A DNA stretch of 64,000 nucleotides from Actinomadura craniellae (GTDB lineage: Bacteria; Actinomycetota; Actinomycetes; Streptosporangiales; Streptosporangiaceae). A program made the position numbers and the translations under genes. How positions within the stretch are numbered: the first letter of the stretch is position 1; every line of letters begins with the position of its first letter. Below are positions 16,789 through 24,543 of the stretch, in pieces. The DNA lies in assembly GCF_003289645.1 (NCBI RefSeq), contig NZ_QLYX01000011.1, forward strand, positions 186,001 through 250,000, in the 5' to 3' direction. The notes under the pieces were generated by a model. It did no database searches and was not told where the DNA came from. It was given only the letters and a program-made list of their open reading frames with translations.

Positions 16789-18051
16789 TCAGAACGGGGG
16801 GTCGTCCGTTGCGTTCCACGCTGCTGAGGCCAGGTGGTCGTCCCAGACAGGGTTCGGTTGCTCGGACGGGTCCCAGCCGAGGCGGTGCCGGACCCAGGGG
16901 TCGGTTTCGGTCTTGTGCAGTTCGCGCAGCAAGGGGCGAAGGCGGGTCAGGCCGAACTGGTGGACGACGGCGACGCCGTGCGAACGGAGGAGCGCGTCCG
17001 CGTCCCCCAGGAGTGCACTGGTCACCTCGTTGAGCAGATCCTGCGGGAGGTCTCTTTCGATGAACCCCCAGGGCCAGGCCAGCTGGTAGGCCGCCCTGCG
17101 GCGCCGTTCGAGATCGGGGCTCGCCAGTTCCGGGAGCACGTCGGTGAAGGTGAGCCTGCGCAGGATGTTGAGTGCCGTGATTCCCGTTGGGGTGCATGAC
17201 CTGGCGTACCGCGCGACCTCGTCCGCGATCGCTTCGGCGTTGTCCAGCAGACGCGGGTGCCGGTGTCTTTTCCATCTCAGCAGGTCCCACAACTCGGCGC
17301 GTACGGTGGGGTCCGCGTCGGTGGTCATGGCGTCGAGTAGTACGTCCCAGGCGTTGTCACCGAGGGCCGGTAGCTGCAGCAGCGATTTCCCGGCGCGAGA
17401 CCGCCGCTCCGGGGAGGGATCATCGGTGAGTGCGGCGACCAGCTCGGGCTCCTGTAGCGGGAGTTGCTCGCCGAACCAGCCGATGTCGTAACCGGCGAGG
17501 GCCTCGTCCAGCCACCGCTCGTACCAGGCCAGGAAGTCGGGGTCCTCGACCACGTACGGGCCGAGCGACCCGTCGCAGTCGAGGTTGAGCAACCGTCCTC
17601 GCGCCGGTCCTGTCACGACCAACCGGGTGACGAGGGTGCAGCCGTGATGGGCGATCTCCAGCGTGCCCGGCAGGAAGATCCGACGCGGGTCAGGCGGGTC
17701 CTCGTAGCGTTGCTCCCAGTCGTCGAGGTAACGCGGTCCGGGTACGTAGGTACTCGGCCGGGCCAGGTGCGGCGACCGGCAGTGCGCAGGGCAAGCTTTG
17801 CTGAGGTTGCACAACCCGACGCCCGGCCCGGCACCGTCGTTGCCCAGCTCGGTGATGAACAGCCGATACGCCGGGGGAAGCGTCACCTCGTGCCGTTCCT
17901 CGAACTCGGCCACCACGGCCTCGGGCAGCGGCGCCCCCAGCTCGAACCCATGCGCTTCCACACCGAAGGCATTCGCTGGCAGGGGCCTGGCACGCGCCAC
18001 CGCGAGCTTGCGCTCGATCCGCCCCAACCGAACATGATCGGTATCAATCAC
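16789..18051 (-). CDS. SMI1/KNR4-family protein with HEAT-like C-terminus
   Basis: A 420-aa soluble protein. Residues about 35-190 carry the SMI1/KNR4 signature (LPEAVVAEFEERHEVTLPPA, YRLFITELGNDGAGPG) and the DPDFLAWYERWLDEAL segment. From residue 200 on, helical HEAT-like repeats follow (DPSPERRSRAGKSLLQL, DADPTVRAELWDLL). The SMI1 superfamily includes immunity proteins of contact-dependent toxins, and lone members are common in actinomycetes. The start is GTG 18051 behind GGGTGAG. No toxin gene is adjacent. Confidence 0.8.
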   Translation of the reverse strand: MIDTDHVRLGRIERKLAVARARPLPANAFGVEAHGFELGAPLPEAVVAEFEERHEVTLPPAYRLFITELGNDGAGPGVGLCNLSKACPAHCRSPHLARPSTYVPGPRYLDDWEQRYEDPPDPRRIFLPGTLEIAHHGCTLVTRLVVTGPARGRLLNLDCDGSLGPYVVEDPDFLAWYERWLDEALAGYDIGWFGEQLPLQEPELVAALTDDPSPERRSRAGKSLLQLPALGDNAWDVLLDAMTTDADPTVRAELWDLLRWKRHRHPRLLDNAEAIADEVARYARSCTPTGITALNILRRLTFTDVLPELASPDLERRRRAAYQLAWPWGFIERDLPQDLLNEVTSALLGDADALLRSHGVAVVHQFGLTRLRPLLRELHKTETDPWVRHRLGWDPSEQPNPVWDDHLASAAWNATDDPPF

Positions 18052-18296
18052 CCGCTCACCCTACGAACGGCCCCATCGGGGAGCCACTCCAGCACACTCA
18101 ACTCCGCACGTCCGTGGAGCGGGGTGTCCAGGGTGACCTGATCAATGATTCGTAAGGCGATTTCCGCCACCTGGCAGACCGATGCGTCTACCCAACCACG
18201 CCGACGCCTTCTCCCGAGCCGACCTCGCCCGGGAAATCGAGCGGTGATGCCCGAACCGGCGATTAATGTCGGCTCTCTCGCCTAGCCTTTGCAGGT

Positions 18297-19280
18297 GTGA
18301 ATGAAATTCCCGAGGAAGTCCGCGCGATGTCCCCATACGAGGAGCGGCGTTGGGGGGATCTGCAGCGACACTGGGCGAAGAAGGCCGAGCGCCGCCAACT
18401 GCTCCCCCCGAAGGCCCGAGCCGCGCTCGGTGAAGCCGGTGACCAAGTCAAGGATGCCGCCCGGAAGGCCGGCAAGGCTGTCTCGAATGTAACGCCTCCG
18501 GTCATCAAGGACGGCATGGAGAAGGTGACCGATGCGGCACTGACCCCTGCCGTCCAGGGAGCAGTTCACCTGCTCGAACTCGTGACCGACTGGACGACTG
18601 AGCTCATGGATCCCGAGAAGGTGTTAGAGCATCACCGGGCAGCGGGACGCGACGTTGCGAAGCTGGAGGATCTCAAGGAGCTCGACCTCAAACATCTCGA
18701 CGACTTCACCCGGACGATGGCCCTGAAGTGGCGCACAAGCGGGGCGCTTCAAGGTGGAGCAATGGGTGTGCTCGCGATGGTCCCGTATGCGGGCGGCCTC
18801 GCAGCCATCACCCTGGACATGGTGGCGATGCATGTGCTGAGCACGGCCGTCGCGACGCGCGTCTGTTACGCCTACGGCTTTGATGTGACCGACGACGAGA
18901 TGAGCCACCTTGTCGATCGAATGGTCATGCGCGCCTACCGAAACCAAGCACCGAAGGCCGAGGCCGCTCGGAAGGCCGGCGCGGCGTTCAACGCCGCCAA
19001 GGACCGGGTGCGATGGAGCCAGAAGTTGCGAGACGACCACAAGATGATGGCAGCGGTCGAGAAACTCATGAAACAGTTCGCGAACGGGCGCGCGGTTCCA
19101 GTCGAAAAAGTCACGAAAGCCATGCCGGTGGTTGCCGTGTTCGCCGGAGCAGGTACCAACGCATACGTCCTTGGCGACATCGTGCATCAGGCTCGCCTCT
19201 ACGCCCAGACCCTCTATCTGGCCGAGAAGTACGGGCTGCCTCTACCCGAGAACCTCCGACACTGGGACGATGGCGAATGA
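18297..19280 (+). CDS. EcsC-family protein
   Basis: A 327-aa protein. A charged, helical N-terminus leads to the EcsC core: hydrophobic segment GGAMGVLAMVPYAGGLAAITL (residues 157-177), MVAMHVLSTAVATRVCYAYG, and the ending segment AVFAGAGTNAYVLGDIVHQA with YAQTLYLAEKYGLP. EcsC proteins are membrane-associated and poorly understood. The GTG start is preceded by GCAGG. Its stop overlaps the ATG of the next gene (ATGA), so both are probably made together and may work as a pair. Confidence 0.82.
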   Translation: MNEIPEEVRAMSPYEERRWGDLQRHWAKKAERRQLLPPKARAALGEAGDQVKDAARKAGKAVSNVTPPVIKDGMEKVTDAALTPAVQGAVHLLELVTDWTTELMDPEKVLEHHRAAGRDVAKLEDLKELDLKHLDDFTRTMALKWRTSGALQGGAMGVLAMVPYAGGLAAITLDMVAMHVLSTAVATRVCYAYGFDVTDDEMSHLVDRMVMRAYRNQAPKAEAARKAGAAFNAAKDRVRWSQKLRDDHKMMAAVEKLMKQFANGRAVPVEKVTKAMPVVAVFAGAGTNAYVLGDIVHQARLYAQTLYLAEKYGLPLPENLRHWDDGE

Positions 19281-20209
19281 ACTTCGTTCTCAACGGCCGG
19301 ATCGTCGAACTCGATGCCGCTACCGTGCGGGCCCGGGTCCGGCCGAACCTGCCTGAGCCGATTCGTACTCATTGGGTCGAGATCGACGGCCGGCGTTGGC
19401 CACCGAAGCAAGCCTTTCGGGTCGCCACTGGTCTGACCGACGAGCCCTTCATCAGCCACTTCGCGCTGCGCGTCTTTCAGCGCCTAGGATTCGCGACAAG
19501 CTCGATTCCGGGCAAGATCCCGCAGGTCCCGCAGCAGGTTGTCCCAAGCCCAATGACACCACACACTGGCGAGGATGCACTCGAAGCCTTTCGCCGGCTG
19601 GACCTCTTCCTCGCGTCGAACGCCCTGACACCGACGCTCGCAGTGCTGGAGGCGAAGCTGGACGGGATCGGCAAAGCGGCCGCCGCTGATCTCGTCCAGA
19701 CCACCGGATTCGACGAGGACCTGGTTGACGCCGCGCTCGTTGTGCGTGAGCGGGTGGGAATGCTCGACACACTGATCCATGCCGCCGTCATCACTCAGGC
19801 GCTGGCGATGATTCTCGAGGACGACGAGGTGGTCACGAAGCGGCCATCGCTCGGTGCAGGCAACGACCCCGGACGCGTATTCGACTTGGAGACCACCCAT
19901 CGAGTCGCCGAGTTCAAGCTCTCGTCGTGGAAAGGCCACGACGGCACGCGCCAGCGCGGACTGTTCGCCGACGTTGTCGGGCTGTCTCTCGACGCGACCG
20001 ATCGGCGACGCCAGGTCTTCGTCATTGGCGAGCTGCCGGTCGCCTTCCTCACGACAAGCAAGCGCAACGCGGTCAAGACGCTGTCGAAGGGCCCACTTCG
20101 AATCCGAGACGCGCCGGGACTGACCGAGACCATGACGGTCTCCGAGTTCACCACAGCCGCGAACATCGAAGTGATCGATCTCAGGTCAATGATGCCCGGC
20201 CTCCGGTAG
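19277..20209 (+). CDS. Putative PD-(D/E)XK-like nuclease with N-terminal actinobacterial domain
   Basis: A 310-aa protein. The N-terminus (WVEIDGRRWPPKQAF, SHFALRVFQRLGF) matches a recurring actinobacterial domain of unknown role. The C-terminal part has FDLETTHRVAEFKLSSWKG, with a D and an E-x-K spaced as in the PD-(D/E)XK nuclease core, then DVVGLSLD and RRQVFVIGELPVAF. The motif assignment is by eye and uncertain. Translational overlap with the EcsC gene suggests a two-gene unit joining a membrane-associated protein to a nuclease-like one. Confidence 0.55.
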   Translation: MNFVLNGRIVELDAATVRARVRPNLPEPIRTHWVEIDGRRWPPKQAFRVATGLTDEPFISHFALRVFQRLGFATSSIPGKIPQVPQQVVPSPMTPHTGEDALEAFRRLDLFLASNALTPTLAVLEAKLDGIGKAAAADLVQTTGFDEDLVDAALVVRERVGMLDTLIHAAVITQALAMILEDDEVVTKRPSLGAGNDPGRVFDLETTHRVAEFKLSSWKGHDGTRQRGLFADVVGLSLDATDRRRQVFVIGELPVAFLTTSKRNAVKTLSKGPLRIRDAPGLTETMTVSEFTTAANIEVIDLRSMMPGLR

Positions 20210-20369
20210 ATCGTCGTCCTCAGCAGGGACTCCTACTTCGAGGGGAATCCACTCCTGCCGCGGCGAGGAAGAGAACGCACCCGCTCGCGGTAGCAGACAG
20301 AGCATCGACTGCGGATCGCATGTGCCGACCACCATGTGCCCATGACGATCCCGCTGCTCTCGACCATCG

Positions 20370-20870
20370 ACGCTCTCTGATATCCGCTCATCAGCACGAG
20401 TGCTGGTTACGCGGCATCCCCCACCACCACAGCAAGGGGCCTTGCACCCGCAGCCGGCATCTGGAAGGCGGCGATCATCTTGATCCGGCGCCTGCTCACC
20501 GGCACACGGAGATGAACCCACATGGTGCTGCTGGGGCGGTGGGAGATTGCGCATCGACCGATCACGATTCAGCACACCGAATTTATGACCCCGGAAACAC
20601 GAAATCCGGACCGAAATGAACCTCGATCCGGTTCGGCTGGCCACCACCCCATGATCACCACCATGGGGGAACGGTACGTGTCCGAGGGCGAGCGCACCCG
20701 ACCGCACATGGCCGACGTGGTGCCCGATCGGTGACGTGTACCGGTTGGCGGTCGGCTGATCGGTTGCGGCGGCGTCGGAGCTTGATGGGCACTGTCTGCG
20801 CTGATCGCAAATGGTCGGTCACGGTGAAGTGACGCAACACGGGCTCGTGCCATAGGCGGGGGCGGTGTGG
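20370..20870 (+). repeat. Decayed copy of the 38.1-38.64 kb sequence
   Basis: Segments align in order with 38100-38640: the GATCCGGCGCCTG stretch, CCGATCACGA, CACGAAATCCGGACCGAA, ATGATCACCACCATGGGGG, GGTACGTGTCCGAGG and the block around 20724-20753. Indels break every frame. At 38 kb the matching sequence encodes the end of a MerR-like protein and then a serine-recombinase C-terminal tail, so this is a degenerate duplicate. The gap 20210-20369 holds only weaker traces of it. Confidence 0.7.
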
Positions 20871-20875
20871 TGGCC

Positions 20876-21057
20876 GGGAGGGGTATCCCCGCGTGCGGGC
20901 CAGGCCGCCGCTGCGCGAGCCGGGCGAGGACCCCGGCAGAGGCAAGCCGGACGGCATCACCCGGGAGTAGGGAGCACCCGTACGCACGGGGCCAACCAGG
21001 CATGGGAGAGCGCGTACGGGATCGCTGAGGGAGCATGCCCGCGTGCGCAGGGCCGAC
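20876..21057 (-). CRISPR. Degenerate type I-E-like CRISPR remnant
   Basis: Read on the minus strand, 21057-21029, 20996-20970 and 20904-20876 are diverged copies of a hairpin repeat beginning G(T/C)YGGCCC and ending CTCCC, as in actinobacterial I-E repeats. The distance between the first two copies is exactly 32 bp, the I-E spacer length; the second gap is 65 bp, about two spacers with no repeat between. No cas gene is near. Could still be chance GC-rich hairpins. Confidence 0.4.
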
Positions 21058-21129
21058 AGAAGCTCAGCGCGGGTGGCGGCCGCGCCGGCTGCGGCGGGCA
21101 CCGGATGGACCAGAAACTTAAGTCTCTAC

Positions 21130-21157
21130 TTGACTTTGTGCGCCCGGCGATTAAAGT
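21130..21157 (+). promoter_or_regulatory. Promoter for a leaderless ArsR-type transcript
   Basis: TTGACT at 21130-21135 and TAAAGT at 21152-21157 are 16 bp apart; transcription would begin at or next to the ATG at 21165. The surrounding CTTAAG, TTAAAGTTAAG and CTTAAG motifs could be ArsR-binding half-sites. Confidence 0.5.
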
Positions 21158-21164
21158 TAAGTGC

Positions 21165-21509
21165 ATGCTTAAGCATGAGGTGGGGGCGGCGGACCGGGTG
21201 TTCCACGCGCTTGCGGACGCGAACCGGCGGGCGGTGATCGAGCGCCTGACCCGCGGCCCGGCCACCGTGAGCGAGCTGGCGGCCCAGCTCGGGGTGACCG
21301 TCGCCGCGACGGTCCAGCACCTCCGGGTGCTGCAGGACAGCGAGCTGGTGCGGTCGGAGAAGGTCGGGCGGGTTCGCACCTGCCAGATCGATCCGGCCGG
21401 CCTCCGCAACGCAGAGGCGTGGTTGCAGCGCCAGCGCACGGCGTGGGAGCACCGCCTGGACCGCCTTGGCGCAGTCCTCGATGACCAGACGAAGGAGCAA
21501 GGATCATGA
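21165..21509 (+). CDS. ArsR-family transcriptional regulator
   Basis: A 114-aa winged helix: DRVFHALADANRRAVIERLT, then TVSELAAQLGVTVAATVQHL with recognition helix, and the wing SEKVGRVRTCQIDPAGL. No metal-binding Cys cluster is visible, so this is the class that usually partners SRPBCC proteins. No ribosome site lies before ATG 21165, and the promoter hexamers sit just upstream, so the mRNA is probably leaderless. It overlaps the next gene by 4 bases and heads a four-gene operon. Confidence 0.88.
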   Translation: MLKHEVGAADRVFHALADANRRAVIERLTRGPATVSELAAQLGVTVAATVQHLRVLQDSELVRSEKVGRVRTCQIDPAGLRNAEAWLQRQRTAWEHRLDRLGAVLDDQTKEQGS

Positions 21510-21949
21510 CCGACCACTCGGTGAAACACAGCACGTTCACACTGGAGCGGACCTACGCCGTCTCGCCCGCCGAGGTCTTTGCGGCCTGGTCCGACCGCGA
21601 CACGAAGGCGAAGTGGTTCGCGGCCGAGGACGGCCGCTACTCGCTGGACTTCCGGGTCGGCGGCACCGAGGCCGTGCACGGCGACGACGGGGTCGACCTC
21701 GTCGCGAGGAGCGAATACCACGACATCGTCGCCGACGAGCGCATCGTCTACACCACGTCCCTGTTCACCGACGGGATTCTGTCGACCGTGTCGCTGACCA
21801 CCGTGCGGTTCGCCCGCGACGGCGATGGGACCCGCCTGGTGCTCACCGAACAGGGCACCTTCCTGGACGACCGGGAACAGCCCGAGTGGCGCGAGCAGGG
21901 CACGGGCAACTGGCTGGACGCCCTCGGCTGTCAGGTGGCCCGGCGATGA
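21506..21949 (+). CDS. SRPBCC (AHSA1-like) protein
   Basis: A 147-aa START/Bet v1-like fold: FTLERTYAVSPAEVFAAWSD, KWFAAEDGRYSLDFRVGG, and the C-terminal GTGNWLDALGCQV. Typical partner of ArsR regulators; likely binds a small hydrophobic ligand. Overlaps neighbours by 4 bases on both sides. Confidence 0.85.
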   Translation: MTDHSVKHSTFTLERTYAVSPAEVFAAWSDRDTKAKWFAAEDGRYSLDFRVGGTEAVHGDDGVDLVARSEYHDIVADERIVYTTSLFTDGILSTVSLTTVRFARDGDGTRLVLTEQGTFLDDREQPEWREQGTGNWLDALGCQVARR

Positions 21950-22374
21950 TGGCGGACAGCGACCGGCAGATCCGCGAGCTGCTGAAGACCCGCACCCGGG
22001 CGCTTGGCCGCCGGGACGCCGCGACCGCGGCCGCCGACTACGACGACGACCTCGTGCTGTACGACGTGGTCGGCCCGTTCGTCCGCTGCGGTGAGGACCC
22101 GACCGGCCGGTTGGAGAGGTGGATCGCGTTGTACCGCACCGGGATCGGGCACGAGATCCGCGACCTGGAAATCACCGCCGGAGCCGATCTCGCGTTCTGC
22201 CACTTCCTGGTCCGGATCAGCGGCACGATGCGGGATGGTACCGAGGTCGGCATGTGGGTGCGCGCGACGAGCTGCCTCCGCCGGCAGGGCGGCGCCTGGA
22301 CGATCGTTCACGAGCACGCGTCGGTGCCCTTCGACGCCGACACCGGCCACGCCGTGCTGCGCGGTGAGCTCTGA
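21946..22374 (+). CDS. NTF2/SnoaL-like (YybH-type) protein
   Basis: A 142-aa protein with the DUF4440-like pattern IRELLKTRTRALGRRDA, DDLVLYDVVGPF, and the end segment WTIVHEHASVPFD. Members of this cone-shaped fold bind or isomerise small molecules; substrate unknown. ATG 21946 overlaps the SRPBCC stop, and its own stop overlaps the next ATG. Confidence 0.83.
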   Translation: MMADSDRQIRELLKTRTRALGRRDAATAAADYDDDLVLYDVVGPFVRCGEDPTGRLERWIALYRTGIGHEIRDLEITAGADLAFCHFLVRISGTMRDGTEVGMWVRATSCLRRQGGAWTIVHEHASVPFDADTGHAVLRGEL

Positions 22375-23459
22375 TGACCCTCCAGCACCGGGTCCAGGGC
22401 GTCCTGGACGAACTGGTCGCCACCGGGGCCGAGACCGGCCTGCAGGTCGCCGTCCACCACCGGGGCCATCGGGTCGTCGACGTCGTCGCCGGCGTTGCCG
22501 ACGGCACGACCGGACGGCCGGTGACCTCGCAGACCTTGTTCTTCAGCTTCTCTACCGCCAAGGGCGTGGCCGCGTTGATCGCCCACCTGCTGGTCAGGAA
22601 CGGCCTGATCGGCTACGACACGCCGGTGGCGGAGGTGTGGCCGGAGTTCGGGGCGCACGGCAAGGAGACCGCGACCCTGCGGCAGATGCTGACGCACACG
22701 GTGGGAGTGCCGGCGATGCCCGGCGGACTCGGCCTCACCGACCTGACCGACTGGCCCCGGGCCTGCGCGGCGATCGCCGGGGCGGAACCGCGGTGGCCAC
22801 CCGGCACCCGGACCGGCTACCACTCCTTCACCTTCGGCTTCCTGGTCGGCGAGATCGCGCGCCGGGTCACCGGGCAGCCGGTGCGGCGGCTGTTGCACGA
22901 CTGGGTCGCCGTGCCCCTCGGGATCGCCGGTGAGCTGTACTTCGGCGTGCCCCCGACCGAGCTCGCCCGGATCGCCCGGCTGGAGGACGCCGAGCCGCAT
23001 CCGGCCGAACCGGCCGAGCACGACCGCATCCTGGCGCCGTGGGAACGGCAACCCCGGGCGTCGATGGGCAACAGCCCCGACTTCCTCCAGGCCGACGTCC
23101 CGTCAGTGGGCATCTTCACCGCACGGGGGATCGCGACCGTGTACGCGGCGATCCTGGACGGCCGGCTGATCGCCGCGGACCAGCTGGCGGAGCTGTCGGA
23201 GGTCGCCTTCGAGGGAACCGACCAGGTCTCCGGCAACCCCGCACGGCTGGCCATGGGCTACCCGCTTGGTCGCGTCGGCGCCCCATCGGACGAGGCGCCG
23301 ACCATATTCGGCTGGCCCGGCGGAGGGGGCAGCTACGCCTACGCCAACCCCACCACGGGAACGTCGTTCGCAGTCACCAAAAACCGCCTCACCCCCGACT
23401 TCGCCACCGCGCAACGCCTCTCGGACATGGTCACCGCCGAGCTCGGCCCGCCAGCCTGA
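22374..23459 (+). CDS. Beta-lactamase-fold serine hydrolase (class C/esterase type)
   Basis: A 361-aa enzyme. The SxxK motif lies in FFSFSTAKGVAALIAH, with Ser as probable nucleophile; the second motif appears as GYHSFTFG (Tyr), and GWPGGGGSYAY is the third, in place of KTG. No signal peptide is present, so it is cytoplasmic, arguing against a resistance role and for an esterase or amidase. Last gene of the ArsR operon. Confidence 0.87.
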   Translation: MTLQHRVQGVLDELVATGAETGLQVAVHHRGHRVVDVVAGVADGTTGRPVTSQTLFFSFSTAKGVAALIAHLLVRNGLIGYDTPVAEVWPEFGAHGKETATLRQMLTHTVGVPAMPGGLGLTDLTDWPRACAAIAGAEPRWPPGTRTGYHSFTFGFLVGEIARRVTGQPVRRLLHDWVAVPLGIAGELYFGVPPTELARIARLEDAEPHPAEPAEHDRILAPWERQPRASMGNSPDFLQADVPSVGIFTARGIATVYAAILDGRLIAADQLAELSEVAFEGTDQVSGNPARLAMGYPLGRVGAPSDEAPTIFGWPGGGGSYAYANPTTGTSFAVTKNRLTPDFATAQRLSDMVTAELGPPA

Positions 23460-23920
23460 TGCAGCCGTGCGGGGCCGAGCCGGCGCTGTGACCGCATGGG
23501 TTCGCCAGGTCGGTGTCGGTGGTCGTGTACGGCCCGCAAGGAAGCTGAGTGCAGAAATCAGCGGTAGGGAGCCGATCTTCGTTTCGGTGATAGGGCGGGT
23601 TTGCCCTGGTGAGGGCCCGTACGTTCTGGGGTTATGCCCTTTGAATTTCTCTCTGATGAGCAGGTCGCCGGCATGGCCGGTTCCTGCAAACGAAAATAGG
23701 CAGCCTGGGAACTCGTGATCACGATGTACGAGACGAGAGGCATGTCACCGGCCCTACGACGGCCGAGTCTAAACTACACCGACACCGAGATTTACCAGGT
23801 TCTCCGACGCTATCAAGGACCCGCTGAGCCCACTTTCGCCGAAGTGCGCAAACAGCTGGGCCCATACTATGTGATGGAGAAATGTAATTCGATCTCACAG
23901 AATTGAGCCTAGGGAGAACA
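23460..23920. other. Gene-poor gap with one doubtful small ORF
   Basis: Only a 63-codon frame at 23715-23906 (GTG start; TEIYQVLRRYQGPAEP and AEVRKQLGPYYVMEK) has some protein-like character. It has no ribosome site and ends 14 bases before the next gene. The rest shows no feature. Confidence 0.35.
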
Positions 23921-24370
23921 GTGTCCGGCGATGAACCCTACGCGACGCACAATCCCGTCGTTTTGCTGTTGGTGATCGGGTTCGGCGTCATCGCCACCGG
24001 TTTCCTGGTGCTGTACGGAGTGTTGCTGCTCATCCGCGCGTGCCGGACGAAGGGTGACAGGCCGATGGTCAAGGCCGCGGCCAGCCTGGCCTGGGCCGCG
24101 ACGGTCGGCATGTACACCTGGGGAACTCTGCACCTGTTCCTCCTCGACGACTACGCGCTGGCCCAGGAATGCCGCGCCGCCGTCGGTGGCCGGCTGACCG
24201 GTTACGAGCCGTCGTTCATCCCGCTCCACTTCGGTTGCCGCACCAGCGATGGCCGCACCATCGAGGCGGTCATCCCCGCCTATGTCAATCCGTCCGTGCT
24301 CGGACTCGGCCTACTCGCCATCGCCTTCACCGCCACCTTGATGACGCTGCCCAAGGAAGAGTTGCAGTGA
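23921..24370 (+). CDS. Small membrane protein, unknown function
   Basis: A 149-aa protein with three hydrophobic helices (about residues 11-38, 50-72 and 127-147); the loop between the last two holds two cysteines (QECRAAVGG and HFGCRTSDG), perhaps disulfide-bonded outside the membrane. GTG 23921 is preceded by AGGGAGA. Not recognised as a known family. It lies between the ArsR operon and the serine recombinase. Confidence 0.6.
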   Translation: MSGDEPYATHNPVVLLLVIGFGVIATGFLVLYGVLLLIRACRTKGDRPMVKAAASLAWAATVGMYTWGTLHLFLLDDYALAQECRAAVGGRLTGYEPSFIPLHFGCRTSDGRTIEAVIPAYVNPSVLGLGLLAIAFTATLMTLPKEELQ

Positions 24371-24543
24371 CCGAAACGTTGACGCGACGCGCAAAATTGA
24401 TATGACCATCTATGTGGCGATTTATGGCAGGTTGTCCATGTGGCGTGGTGGTGACATGGGTGGAACTTCGTGATTTTACCGAATTTGTTTCTTCTGTTCT
24501 GGTCATCTTGAAGGTGGGTGCTTTTGCTCCGAAAGGAGAAGTC

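Noticed and set aside
18182-18247. Short frame resembling the start of a DUF6883-like protein
   Set aside because: Only about 20 residues with a loose resemblance; too short to support.
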